This document shows, in pieces, positions 24,332-32,989 of a stretch of DNA of 56,999 nucleotides. This stretch comes from Loigolactobacillus backii (GTDB taxonomy: Bacteria > Bacillota > Bacilli > Lactobacillales > Lactobacillaceae): NCBI RefSeq assembly GCF_003946275.1, contig NZ_RHNQ01000006.1:1-56999 (forward strand), in the 5' to 3' direction. The number at the start of each line of letters is the position of its first letter. The first letter of the stretch is position 1. Made by a program: the position numbers and the translations under genes. A model generated the notes under the pieces. That model did no database searches. It was not told the origin of the DNA and worked only from the letters and a program-made list of their open reading frames with translations.

Positions 24332-25249
24332 TTAAACTGCAATCATGAAAAATCCCATCGTCACAAAGGAAACAACCGTGCTTAAAAACTGTGTTGAGGC
24401 CATTTCTGATGCAGCAACTTGGTATTGAATGGCCAAAACGGTTGGCATGGTTGCCATTGGGATTGCCAGCGTCACTACCACTAGTCGTCGAGCCTGAACG
24501 GGAACCTGTAATAAGATTAGAACGCCCCAGACAATCAGTGGAAATAAAATATTTTTCAAAAAAACATTGCCGATCACAGGTAGGGTCAAGTGAATTTTTC
24601 TAGTTTGTAAAACGATTCCGGCCGCAAAGATAGCAACCCCGCCCGCGGCCTTACCTAACAGCGTGAAGTTGTTTGCTAGACTAGCTGGCATTGTTGAACC
24701 AGCCAGAACCAAAATAAAGCCAAGCAACGAGGCCCACACTAATGGCTTCTTAAATGTACGAAGAAGGCCTTGCTCATGTGACTCTGCAAGTTGATCACTT
24801 TCTAATAAGTAAATCGTCACCGGTAGCGCCAAGAGATTAATAATTAAACTACAAATACCAATATCGATGGCACTCAAATTACTGCCAAATAGTAACGGTA
24901 AGACCGCCGAACCAACAAAGGGAACTGAGGGATCGGCCACTGCCATTGCTCGTAATGCAGCCAGCGAACGTGATTGATGACCAATAAAATAATAGCCCAA
25001 GAACAAAATGAGATAACAAATTACCATTGCCAACAACAACCAGAGCACAACGGATCTATCTTTGATAATAAGTTGGCGTGGTGTCCCCCAAATTCCTGAA
25101 AAAACACTTAGCGGTAACGCGTAGGACATAATCAACGTAACAAAAATACTACTAGCTTGCTCATCAAAAGTGCCACGCCACGCAGCAAAATAACCTAAAC
25201 CTAACGTAAAAATAATGGGTATTAGTGCCAAAATAAGTGTTTGAAACAT
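24332..25249 (-). CDS. AEC-family (auxin efflux carrier-like) transporter
   Basis: 305-aa membrane protein with about ten hydrophobic segments and the two-fold inverted topology of the AEC family. In lactic acid bacteria members of this family transport malate, lactate or other organic acids, sometimes called MleP-like. GLGYFAAWRGTFDEQAS (about 17-33) and the proline- and glycine-containing half-helix regions FVGSAVLPLLFG (about 116-127) and PMATMPTVLAI (about 268-278) fit. Start ATG at 25249 behind GGGGTGG. No malolactic or decarboxylase gene beside it, so the substrate is open. It is divergent from icd. Confidence 0.85.
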   Translation of the reverse strand: MFQTLILALIPIIFTLGLGYFAAWRGTFDEQASSIFVTLIMSYALPLSVFSGIWGTPRQLIIKDRSVVLWLLLAMVICYLILFLGYYFIGHQSRSLAALRAMAVADPSVPFVGSAVLPLLFGSNLSAIDIGICSLIINLLALPVTIYLLESDQLAESHEQGLLRTFKKPLVWASLLGFILVLAGSTMPASLANNFTLLGKAAGGVAIFAAGIVLQTRKIHLTLPVIGNVFLKNILFPLIVWGVLILLQVPVQARRLVVVTLAIPMATMPTVLAIQYQVAASEMASTQFLSTVVSFVTMGFFMIAV

Positions 25250-25362
25250 TTAACCACCCCTTAATAATTAAACTTGTTTCTTATGTAAAAAGATGTTACA
25301 TTAAAATATGATTAAAAACAAGCTAATTTTAAAATCATTTTCTCATTTTAGGGGGATTTATT

Positions 25363-26637
25363 ATGGCAACTTGGCTAACCTTTAACGCCACAACAAAAGA
25401 ATTAGTAGTTCCGAAAGATCCAATTATTCCTTTCATTCAAGGAGACGGTATTGGTCCCGAAATCTGGCACGCAGCACAACCAGTGTTTGATACGGCCGTC
25501 AGAAAAAATTACGGCACAACAAAAAAGATCGTTTGGCAAGAAGTCCTTGCGGGTGGCAAGGCCTACCAAAAAACGGGTAATTACCTACCAAAAGAAACAC
25601 TGGCCACAATGAAAAAAGGGTTGGTCAGCATTAAAGGCCCACTGACAACCCCAATCGGTAAAGGCTTTCGTTCACTTAACGTTCAAATTCGTCACACCTT
25701 AGATTTATTTGCCTGTGTCCGACCAATTCATTATTTTTCAGGAACACCATCACCGGTTAAGACCCCTGAAAAAGTGGCGATGACAGTTTTTCGGGAAAAC
25801 ACCGAAGACATCTACGCCGGTATTGAATTCAAGGCGGACTCCACTGCAGCACAAGAGCTAAAGGCCTTTCTCGCTGCACATGATGAGTTGGCGAAAGTTC
25901 GCTTTCCAACAACCTCGGCATTTGGCATCAAACCAGTATCACAGGAAGGAACGGCACGTTTAGTTATTGCGGCGGTCAACTACGCCTTAGCACACAAGCT
26001 GCCCACCGTGACGCTAGTTCATAAGGGCAACATTATGAAATACACGGAAGGTGGCTTTAAAAATTGGGGTTACGCCGCTATCGAGTCCGCCTTTCCAGAA
26101 CAAGTTTTTACCCAAAAACAGTACGATAAGTTGGCTAAAATTTCGGGAAAAGAAGCAGCAAATGAAGCTCTTAAAACAGCAAAAAAGACAGGCAAGGTGA
26201 TTATCAACGACAAATTACCCGATAACTTTTTACAACAAATTTTATTACACCCGGAAGATTATAGTGTCATTGCAACGTTAAATTTAAATGGTGATTATTT
26301 ATCGGACGCACTGGCCGCTCAAGTTGGTGGAATCGGTATTGCCCCGGGCGGTAACATTAACTACGATACTGGCACCGCCGTTTTTGAGGCAACTCACGGA
26401 ACGGCCCCTGAGTTTGCCGGGCAAAATAAGTTAAACCCTAGTTCCTTGCTATTATCCGGGGCAATGCTCTTTGACTACCTTGGTTGGACGGATGTTGCGA
26501 CTACAATTCGGCAAGCAATCGCAACCGCAATTCAAACTAAACACGTTACTAGCGATTTTGCCCAGAACCTCACCACTGCAACAACTTTAGGCACGCAAGA
26601 ATTTGGTGCGTATTTAGTTCACTTAATCAACTGCTAG
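25363..26637 (+). CDS. icd: NADP-dependent isocitrate dehydrogenase
   Basis: 424-aa E. coli-type homodimeric enzyme converting isocitrate to 2-oxoglutarate. Substrate-binding residues lie in FRSLNVQIRHTLDLFACVRP (about 100-119, the Ser and three Arg that hold isocitrate), with FRENTEDIYAGIE following, the TLVHKGNIMKYTEG lysine region, and the metal-binding NLNGDYLSD aspartates. GTAVFEATHGTAPEFAG begins the cofactor pocket. Citrate synthase and aconitase are not adjacent; in lactobacilli icd generally serves 2-oxoglutarate and glutamate supply in a partial TCA branch. Start ATG at 25363 behind GGGGGA. Confidence 0.95.
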   Translation: MATWLTFNATTKELVVPKDPIIPFIQGDGIGPEIWHAAQPVFDTAVRKNYGTTKKIVWQEVLAGGKAYQKTGNYLPKETLATMKKGLVSIKGPLTTPIGKGFRSLNVQIRHTLDLFACVRPIHYFSGTPSPVKTPEKVAMTVFRENTEDIYAGIEFKADSTAAQELKAFLAAHDELAKVRFPTTSAFGIKPVSQEGTARLVIAAVNYALAHKLPTVTLVHKGNIMKYTEGGFKNWGYAAIESAFPEQVFTQKQYDKLAKISGKEAANEALKTAKKTGKVIINDKLPDNFLQQILLHPEDYSVIATLNLNGDYLSDALAAQVGGIGIAPGGNINYDTGTAVFEATHGTAPEFAGQNKLNPSSLLLSGAMLFDYLGWTDVATTIRQAIATAIQTKHVTSDFAQNLTTATTLGTQEFGAYLVHLINC

Positions 26638-26696
26638 TTACATGCCCTTTGCTCTAAAAGCGGCTATAATGAATTAAAAGCAAAGGAAGTGTAGCT

Positions 26697-27473
26697 ATGC
26701 AGCAACAGCGTGTTTTACAGTTAGACGGTGGCGTTAATTTTCGCGAGCTTGGTGGTTATGAAACAATCAACCGGCGCCAGGTCAAATGGCAGAAGATTTT
26801 ACGATCAGGTAGTTTAAGGGACCTTACAGCTAAGGATCTTGCTTTCCTCAAACAGTACGGTCTACACTATGATATTGATTTACGTTCGGCTGGCGAAATT
26901 GACATGTTTCCTGATCGTTTACCGGACACAACCAACTATGAAGCAGCACCAGTTTACCCTTTTACCGATCAAAACAGCTTGCAAGGATTAAATGTTGAGT
27001 TAGCAGATTCGTCCTTTGGCTTTTTTTCCCAAACTTATCAGCAAATGATCGTTGACCCCCACGCTCAGCTGGCCTGGCGTAAATTATTTGCGGCGATGCT
27101 GGCCACACCAACCGATAAAAAGAGCGTGGTCTTCCACTGTGCAGCCGGTAAAGATCGTACTGGTGCCGGTGCCATGCTTGTTTTGGCCGCTTTACAAGTT
27201 AAGCCGGAAATCATTAAGCGCGATTATTTGCTGACCAACATGATTTTTAGTACTGACAATGTCAATAGCATCGACCAAATTGTCGCCAAAAACGCCAGTG
27301 AAGATATGACCAACCGAATGAACCAAGTATTAACCGTAGAAGACGCTAACTTTGATGCAGTTTTTGCTACGATTAAGGCCCTTTCGGGAGACACTGAACA
27401 CTACTTGCAAAATGAATTGAAATTCTCTAGGCAGGACATTAAAGATTTGCGGCGCCTTTATTTAACTGACTAG
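26697..27473 (+). CDS. Tyrosine-specific protein phosphatase (LptpB-like, DSP fold)
   Basis: 258-aa phosphatase with the P-loop signature HCAAGKDRTG at 147-156, nucleophile Cys148 and Arg154. The N-terminal NFRELGGY (about 14-21) and the DLRSAGEID block at 61-69 are typical of the Lactobacillus/Listeria LipA and MptpB-type tyrosine phosphatases, which often also act on phosphoinositides or serve polysaccharide control. No signal peptide. ATG at 26697 behind AAAGGAAG. It follows icd closely (about 60 bases) without a clear terminator between, so it may be co-transcribed. Confidence 0.9.
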   Translation: MQQQRVLQLDGGVNFRELGGYETINRRQVKWQKILRSGSLRDLTAKDLAFLKQYGLHYDIDLRSAGEIDMFPDRLPDTTNYEAAPVYPFTDQNSLQGLNVELADSSFGFFSQTYQQMIVDPHAQLAWRKLFAAMLATPTDKKSVVFHCAAGKDRTGAGAMLVLAALQVKPEIIKRDYLLTNMIFSTDNVNSIDQIVAKNASEDMTNRMNQVLTVEDANFDAVFATIKALSGDTEHYLQNELKFSRQDIKDLRRLYLTD

Positions 27474-27513
27474 CATTTTTAGGGAGTGTACTTACCCTAA
27501 AATTGACAGCATC

Positions 27514-27556
27514 TAAATAGACAGTAACCACTTTACACATGGTTACTGTCTATTTA
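27514..27556 (+). terminator. Terminator after the phosphatase gene
   Basis: TAAATAGACAGTAACCA pairs with TGGTTACTGTCTATTTA across a 9-base loop; works for both convergent genes. Confidence 0.8.
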
Positions 27557-27612
27557 GCTTTAAACTAGGGAGTATTTGGAAGAACGATCAGATTCCGCGC
27601 ATTTACCTAACC

Positions 27613-28977
27613 TTAATTTCGCGGTTCCCAATTACCTTTAAACAAATCACGACGTAGTTCACTTTCGTCCAAAGTTGGTTTTTGCTTAAAGCCGTTAAAT
27701 GGCTCAATATTGCGTAACGCTCGTTTTTGATAACGCTGAGCCATTTTTAATGCATACTCCGTCAAAGAGCCGTTATGCATTTGCCCAACTAAGTTAGCCG
27801 CCGGCGTATGCTCCGGGTTATCTAAACGATCCCGCATTACATCCATAACTTCCTGGTATTCAGGACCCCACTGAACTTGATCACCAAACAATTGTAATTG
27901 ATCTAAAAATTCTTGGGCCTGCGCTTGATAAACTGTTGGTTCGTTTGGTATTTCCAAAGCAACCGTTTCAAGCATTTCGGCCGATTTTTTCATAACTTTA
28001 TTTACTTGACCAGTAGCAATTCCTGGTGACATCATGAAGTAACTCATTAAAATACGAATAAAGCGCACCGTTTCCGTTCGGATACCCACAGAAGTGGTTG
28101 GATCCAAATCTAACATTCGCAATTCTAAGTAATCAACGCCCTTTTTAGGCACATCGGCCAATTTGCCAGTCCCTTTTAGCCTAACGCTACCATGATATTC
28201 GCTTTCAGATAGTAAGCGATCCGAAGCGACAGCGTCCGTAATTACCTGAACGTACTTAGCAACTGATGTATAATCACCAACAAACTCATAATAAAAGCCG
28301 TAATGACTGCTACGTAAACTGCGAACGGGATGTTCCGGCTGAGCCTTATCCGCACTAAAATAATTAGCCTCAGCAATTGGACTAGCCCCAAATAAGTAAA
28401 TGAGTAACCACCGATAACGCATAAATTGTTGTGCTACCTTTACGTATATTGCGTTAACAACTTCCGTTCGATTTTTAAATCGATCCGCAACTTCTGGATA
28501 AACGATATCAAAAATGCGTTGATCAATGCTTAGATTGATGTGCACCCCACTCGGTAGTCCATTGGTAAAGCCGTAACGTTTGGCCACTGCTTCTAAATAT
28601 TTTTTCTTTTTAGGTTCAGTGGCCGCTATTGAAATATTTGTCTTATCCTTCGGCAAAACTGGTGGCATTGACAACGGCCACAGTAGTTCAGTCGGTTGTA
28701 AAGCATTACGTAGTGTATTATTTAACGCCAACAGGTAATTCATTGCCGAGACCGAATGCGCAATCGGAGGCGTAATAACTTCTGACTGTGTTTGGACGAA
28801 ATCATTTTTGATAAATTGATTTTCCGCCTGATCACCGAGATTATTTGGGTAAGGTTCCTTACTCAATCGGCCATTTTCATCAATTCGGTGCATTTCGACT
28901 TCAATTCCCATTGTAAAATCACTTGATCGCGAAACGAGCTCCTGATCAAAAATTGCTTTTCCAACGCTGTCGAACAT
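27613..28977 (-). CDS. gshA: Glutamate-cysteine ligase (GshA, single-domain)
   Basis: 454-aa ATP-dependent enzyme making gamma-glutamylcysteine, the first step toward glutathione. MGIEVEMHRIDENGRLSKEP (about residues 23-42) carries the metal/glutamate-binding acidic residues, IKNDFVQTQSEVITP is the second family block and LPSGVHINLSID the third. The protein ends after the ligase domain, so it lacks the ATP-grasp domain of the bifunctional GshF/GshAB enzymes often found in streptococci and some lactobacilli; no gshB is in the window. ATG at 28977 with GGAGGTGATC, an excellent match to the 16S rRNA end. The symbol rests on family resemblance. Confidence 0.88.
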   Translation of the reverse strand: MFDSVGKAIFDQELVSRSSDFTMGIEVEMHRIDENGRLSKEPYPNNLGDQAENQFIKNDFVQTQSEVITPPIAHSVSAMNYLLALNNTLRNALQPTELLWPLSMPPVLPKDKTNISIAATEPKKKKYLEAVAKRYGFTNGLPSGVHINLSIDQRIFDIVYPEVADRFKNRTEVVNAIYVKVAQQFMRYRWLLIYLFGASPIAEANYFSADKAQPEHPVRSLRSSHYGFYYEFVGDYTSVAKYVQVITDAVASDRLLSESEYHGSVRLKGTGKLADVPKKGVDYLELRMLDLDPTTSVGIRTETVRFIRILMSYFMMSPGIATGQVNKVMKKSAEMLETVALEIPNEPTVYQAQAQEFLDQLQLFGDQVQWGPEYQEVMDVMRDRLDNPEHTPAANLVGQMHNGSLTEYALKMAQRYQKRALRNIEPFNGFKQKPTLDESELRRDLFKGNWEPRN

Positions 28978-29129
28978 CTGATCACCTCCAGAAAGGTTCT
29001 GCCCATTTTTATCTAAATCCTATTTTAACAAGGATTAATACTAAAATCCTAATCATTTGCTGTCCAAAAATAGCGCCAAATAAAGTCGATTTTTCTAATA
29101 CTTTACTTGCCACTACGTTTATTTATAGG

Positions 29130-29256
29130 AGTGGGACAAAAGTCGGTTTTGGGTTCACTGCGTAACGTAAGCTAATTCAGACTTTTGGCCCACGTTCTAG
29201 ACTAATGCTCGGAAACAGTACGCGGCTAGGAGTCTTGTCCCGTTCCCTCCACCGAC
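29130..29256 (+). repeat. Dispersed intergenic repeat, copy 3
   Basis: GGAGTGGGACAAAAGTCGG, the TTCACTGCGTAACGTAAGC block, CAGACTTTTGGCCCACGTT, CTAGACTAATGCTCGGAAAC and a final CTTGTCCCGTTCCC arm complementary to the start. Lies between gshA and the 109-aa gene. Confidence 0.8.
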
Positions 29257-29298
29257 CAGCAACATTTTTTTCGGGCCAAAGTAAAATTTAAACACGCT

Positions 29299-29628
29299 TT
29301 AATAGGCGTATTCATCGTAAACCAATTCAACGAGGCTTTTTCGTGGTGCAAAATTAATTGTAACGACAGGCTGACCTAAAATTTTGTCGTACTCAGTTAA
29401 TACTTCTTCAGGTAATGGCGTTACTTCACGTAAAGTTGTGATCAATTCGGTACTAGAATGAATTTGCTCTAAATCAACAAACATCCGCGTCTTAGTGACA
29501 ACGTCCGTCAATAAATCCGTTAGAACACTATTAGGCTTACCATCTCTTTGTGTCATCACAACTTGATGTGTGTCCAACTGATCGTGATTGATCCGAATTA
29601 TTTTTAGTACATCAAACACAGTTAGCAT
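29299..29628 (-). CDS. Conserved-looking hypothetical protein, 109 aa
   Basis: I do not recognise the family. The protein is soluble and rather acidic, without cysteines; it starts MLTVFDVLKIIRINHDQLD, has a central helical part containing LTDLLTDVVTKTRMFVDLEQ, and ends with two likely strands (PVVTINFAPRKSLVELVYDE). A strong ribosome site (AAGGAGG) precedes the ATG, and an excellent promoter is found about 60 bases upstream, so it is a real, separately expressed gene. Nothing in the neighbours points to a role. Confidence 0.65.
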   Translation of the reverse strand: MLTVFDVLKIIRINHDQLDTHQVVMTQRDGKPNSVLTDLLTDVVTKTRMFVDLEQIHSSTELITTLREVTPLPEEVLTEYDKILGQPVVTINFAPRKSLVELVYDEYAY

Positions 29629-29684
29629 GCTGATTTCCTCCTTAATTCTCCTAGCGCAGCTTAAGTGGCCAAATAATGCTTTGT

Positions 29685-29713
29685 ATTATAAGCGTTCTCC
29701 GGCCAGTTCACAA
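29685..29713 (-). promoter_or_regulatory. Promoter of the 109-aa gene
   Basis: Minus strand TTGTGA (29708-29713), 17-base spacer, TATAAT (29685-29690). Confidence 0.75.
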
Positions 29714-29796
29714 CTTGAATCCATTTTGAAGCATTCCCAATCAAACACTTTAAAAGGTGCGCCAAAACCGGTTTTTATCCCACTTCCAAATAAAAT

Positions 29797-30486
29797 TTAG
29801 TCGTTACTACCTAAATCATATTGCATTACTTGGCGATCATTCAACGGCTGTAAAGTTCGGTTATTCGTTTTTGGAAAAAATTGTTGGTAGCGTTCTAACT
29901 GTTCTTGTGAAATCGTAAAAGGCTTTTCCGCTACGTACCATTCCACACCCTCGATTAATGGTGGTGTCGTCAATGAACCAACGTAATGATAAATCAGGCC
30001 TGTTGTTGGTAAGAGCGAGGTTACCAAAATAGTTTCTGCAAACGTTGTTAATTTGCCAGTTTCGTATTGCGCAAGGATTTGTTCAAATTGCGGATTAGGG
30101 CGGCCAATAACAGCACTGACAGCAACAACGGCTGTTTTACCAATAGCATCGGTGTGGACAAAGTGCCATTCCATGGCCCGTAACTCACCGTTAATTGTGT
30201 GTTCAGCTGGCGCGTGAAAATGCAGTTGAACTAAATGAAATAAACGTTGGTCTAGCCGCGCGTGTCCCTGCCCGTGTAGTAATAAATTATTGCCATTATC
30301 ACAGACATCTTGAACATAGTAAGGTCCCTGCCATTCTAAAAAATCGGCGGCCTCCAAAATATTTTGGGGTACCGTTTCTAGAGCAATTGGTGATTGTTGT
30401 TTTCCCGCACCATAAGCCCACTGCGATTGCGCTTGATAATCTAATTTGTTCATTTGCTCACTCTTCTTCACCTTAATTTTCACCAT
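29797..30486 (-). CDS. Alpha-class carbonic anhydrase, cytoplasmic form
   Basis: 229-aa zinc enzyme interconverting CO2 and bicarbonate. Alpha-class marks are QSPIALET near residue 34, the zinc-ligand strand QLHFHAPAEH, the second strand with EWHFVHTD giving the third His, and YVGSLTTPPLIEGVEW near the C-terminus. Bacterial alpha-CAs are usually exported, but no signal peptide is visible, so this one should be intracellular and supply bicarbonate to carboxylases. The ATG at 30486 has AAGGA four bases upstream; an internal ATG at 30453 starts closer to the domain but has a weaker site, so the start is uncertain. Confidence 0.92.
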   Translation of the reverse strand: MVKIKVKKSEQMNKLDYQAQSQWAYGAGKQQSPIALETVPQNILEAADFLEWQGPYYVQDVCDNGNNLLLHGQGHARLDQRLFHLVQLHFHAPAEHTINGELRAMEWHFVHTDAIGKTAVVAVSAVIGRPNPQFEQILAQYETGKLTTFAETILVTSLLPTTGLIYHYVGSLTTPPLIEGVEWYVAEKPFTISQEQLERYQQFFPKTNNRTLQPLNDRQVMQYDLGSND

Positions 30487-30618
30487 TTAATCCTTCATTG
30501 CTCTTAGTATAAGAGAATTCCCAATTATTGCCAACTTACAACCCTAATTTTATTGTTATGGTCGTTTAATGAAAATTGAACGTTTAACAAAACATTTTCG
30601 CTAATTGTTCTTGAATAC

Positions 30619-30677
30619 TTGAAATATATCATTTTAATAGTATTATAGAACTTGTTCATCCGATTAAACACGAACAA
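30619..30677 (+). promoter_or_regulatory. Promoter and inverted-repeat operator of the purine permease gene
   Basis: TTGAAA (30619-30624), 16-base spacer, TATTAT (30641-30646). Just downstream is TTGTTC (30652-30657), 14 bases, GAACAA (30672-30677), with CACGAACAAT like half of a PurR box. A purine-responsive repressor is an inference. Confidence 0.5.
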
Positions 30678-30731
30678 TATTTATTAATACGCCTTTATTC
30701 TTAACTAATCAAGTGAAAAGGGAGATTAAGC

Positions 30732-32042
30732 ATGCAATACATTTCGAATTATTTCAAGTTAGATGAATTGGGAACAAACGTCCGCCGGGAAGTACTTGCA
30801 GGTTTCACAACATTCATTTCAATGGCCTACATATTATTTGTTAATCCTAGTGTCCTAGGCGCCTCAGGAATGGATAAGGGTGCGGTATTCACCGCTACTG
30901 CCCTAGCCAGTTCACTTGGTTGTTTATTAATGGGAATTTTGGCCAAGTACCCAATCGCAATCGCTCCTGGTCTTGGAGTCAATGCCTTCTTCACTTATTC
31001 AGTCGTTATTGGAATGAAAATCCCCTGGCAAACTGCACTAGCCGGAGTTTTTGTTGCTTCAATCATTTTTATGATTATCACAGTCTTTAAACTGCGTGAA
31101 GCGATTATTAATGCTATTCCACACAATCTTAAATTAGCAATTGCGGCTGGTATTGGTCTCTTCATTGCCTTCATTGGTTTACACGATGGTGGCCTAATTG
31201 TCGCCAACAAATCAACAGTTGTTGGTTTAGGCTCGCTAAACGTTAGCACCACTTGGCTGACCATTTTCGGCCTAATCGTTACCGCAATTCTGATGACGCG
31301 AAAAGTTCCTGGTGCCATTTTTATCGGGATGGTTTTAACGTCAGTGCTCGGCTTAATAACTGGCTTAATTCATTTACCCAGTGCAATTATCTCCAGCGCA
31401 CCAAGCATGCACCCAACTTTCATGGTTGCTTTAACCCACGTTGGGGAAATCAATTCATTGCAACTGGTCGTCGTGGTGCTCACCTTCCTGCTAGTAACCT
31501 TCTTTGATACTGCAGGTACACTAGTCGGATTAGCCGAACAGGCTGGTTTTATGAAGGACAATAAAATGCCCCGAGTTGGTCGTGCCTTGTTGGCCGATTC
31601 ATCCTCAATGTTAGTTGGTTCCCTGCTTGGAACTTCACCAACTTCAGCTTACGTAGAATCTTCGGCCGGCATTGCAGTTGGTGGTCGTTCTGGTCTCACC
31701 GCCGTAGTTACTGGCTTACTCTTCATTGTTGGTCTTTTCTTCTCGCCACTCTTATCCGTTGTTACTAGTCAAGTAACGGCGCCAGCATTAATTATCGTTG
31801 GTGTATTAATGGCCCAATCATTGAAACAAATCGATTGGCAACAATTAGAAATTGCTATTCCAGCATTTCTAATTGTGTTGGGCATGCCCCTCACTTACAG
31901 TATTTCTGATGGTATTGCTTTAGGCTTCATCATGTACCCCATCACCATGATCGCCGCCGGTCGCCGCAAAGAAGTCCACCCTTTAATGTACGGCCTGTTC
32001 TTTGTCTTTCTGATCTTCTTATGGATTTTAAACGTTAACTAA
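30732..32042 (+). CDS. NCS2-family purine permease (AzgA/PbuG-like)
   Basis: 436-aa membrane carrier with about 12-14 segments, of the AzgA branch of nucleobase/cation symporters that import hypoxanthine, guanine or adenine. Family marks: GFTTFISMAYILFVNP near residue 24, APGLGVNAFFTYSV near residue 78, FFDTAGTLVGLAEQAGF (around residue 257), and GTSPTSAYVESSAGIAVGGRSG near residue 300. Full length. ATG at 30732 behind AAAAGGGAG. No purine riboswitch is seen in the leader, but an inverted repeat resembling PurR boxes lies at the start of the transcript. Confidence 0.92.
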   Translation: MQYISNYFKLDELGTNVRREVLAGFTTFISMAYILFVNPSVLGASGMDKGAVFTATALASSLGCLLMGILAKYPIAIAPGLGVNAFFTYSVVIGMKIPWQTALAGVFVASIIFMIITVFKLREAIINAIPHNLKLAIAAGIGLFIAFIGLHDGGLIVANKSTVVGLGSLNVSTTWLTIFGLIVTAILMTRKVPGAIFIGMVLTSVLGLITGLIHLPSAIISSAPSMHPTFMVALTHVGEINSLQLVVVVLTFLLVTFFDTAGTLVGLAEQAGFMKDNKMPRVGRALLADSSSMLVGSLLGTSPTSAYVESSAGIAVGGRSGLTAVVTGLLFIVGLFFSPLLSVVTSQVTAPALIIVGVLMAQSLKQIDWQQLEIAIPAFLIVLGMPLTYSISDGIALGFIMYPITMIAAGRRKEVHPLMYGLFFVFLIFLWILNVN

Positions 32043-32059
32043 AAGAATAAACGACAAAA

Positions 32060-32144
32060 AGGAGGCTAGGACAAAAGTCCTAGCCTCCTATTTTTCCGAA
32101 CATTACGCTAAAGCGTGCGCCAAAAGTCTAGGTTCACGTGCCTA
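32060..32144 (-). repeat. Dispersed intergenic repeat, copy 4 (with terminator)
   Basis: Perfect hairpin GGAGGCTAGGAC / GTCCTAGCCTCC (32061-32088) and then CCGAACATTACGCTAAAGCG, TGCGCCAAAAGTCTAGG and TTCACGTGCC. Reverse orientation relative to copies 2 and 3. Acts as terminator of the purine permease gene. Confidence 0.82.
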
Positions 32145-32261
32145 AAATTTAATAATCATAGTGCGGTTATTAGATTAGTTTACATTGCGCAGTATACTCA
32201 AAACGACCTTTGTTCCAGCCTGCTTTTTTCGGTTTTAAATATTTATAAACAAAACATATTT

Positions 32262-32618
32262 CTAGTCCTTTTCAAGCGGCTTAGCTTCGGCAATCACAAT
32301 ATCCTTCATTTTACGGATCTTATGGTGCCGCGCGGCCTCAATCTTTTCTTTACTCAGGCGCGTTACTTCGCCAAGTGTTTGTTCATTTAATAATTGATTC
32401 ACTACAAAATCGATTTCGTCCGTCCGAATATTACGTGTTGTGTTTGTTAGAATAACGTCAATTCGACGGAAACTATCGACATAATAAACACTGGTATTGC
32501 CAAGCGTATACTTACGAAAATAACGGATTGCTGTGTTTCCATACAGGTACGAAATCGTATTCGGAATCATCTTACGCAAGCTAACGTTAACCTTGATTGG
32601 AACTTCAATTAATTTCAC
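32262..32618 (-). CDS. DUF1827-like protein, 118 aa
   Basis: The N-terminal two thirds resembles the DUF1827 family of Lactobacillales: MKLIEVPIKV at the start, then KYTLGNTSVYYVDSFRRIDV and the ILTNTTRNIRTDEIDFVV block, which match the family's LGNT and RxIRxDEI pattern. The last 40 residues are basic and probably helical and appear to be an extension. Soluble, no cysteines. GAGGTTATCG precedes the ATG at 32618. Function unknown; members are small cytosolic proteins. The family assignment comes from memory of the pattern. Confidence 0.6.
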   Translation of the reverse strand: MKLIEVPIKVNVSLRKMIPNTISYLYGNTAIRYFRKYTLGNTSVYYVDSFRRIDVILTNTTRNIRTDEIDFVVNQLLNEQTLGEVTRLSKEKIEAARHHKIRKMKDIVIAEAKPLEKD

Positions 32619-32989
32619 TGTCGATAACCTCTTTCTTTTTTATTTTATACTAATTATTTTAGCGAATAAGCAGTGTAAATTCGATCATTTTGCTTAAAGG
32701 CGTACTGAAAAAATGGTCTCTCACCCTAATCTGCCTGCCTATTTCAAGCAATTAACCACATCCATCATTGCCTACTTTTTAAAATGACTAAACTTATAGT
32801 ACGCTTATTTTAGGCAAAATACTGCCTATATTTTACTTGTGAAAAAAATAAAATTAGACTAACAATTAATAAATTACGGATCAGGTTATTCGGTAGCGAC
32901 GGGCGTGTTATTTCACCTAAAAAGGATTAAAATAGTGTTATTTGCTATTTACCGCTTAAAATTAAGCTTAATTATTTGGAGGAACTTTT
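32619..32989. other. 371-base intergenic region without a gene
   Basis: AT-rich divergent spacer between the DUF1827-like gene and map. I see no repeat copy, no RNA gene and no strong hairpin. A possible minus-strand -10 (TATAAA) lies near 32645 and a weak plus-strand promoter (TTGTGA, 17 bases, TAACAA) near 32838; neither is secure. Confidence 0.5.

Noticed and set aside
32115-32390. Plus-strand open frame of 91 codons
   Set aside because: It covers a repeat copy and the antisense of the DUF1827-like gene; composition is not protein-like and no ribosome site precedes it.
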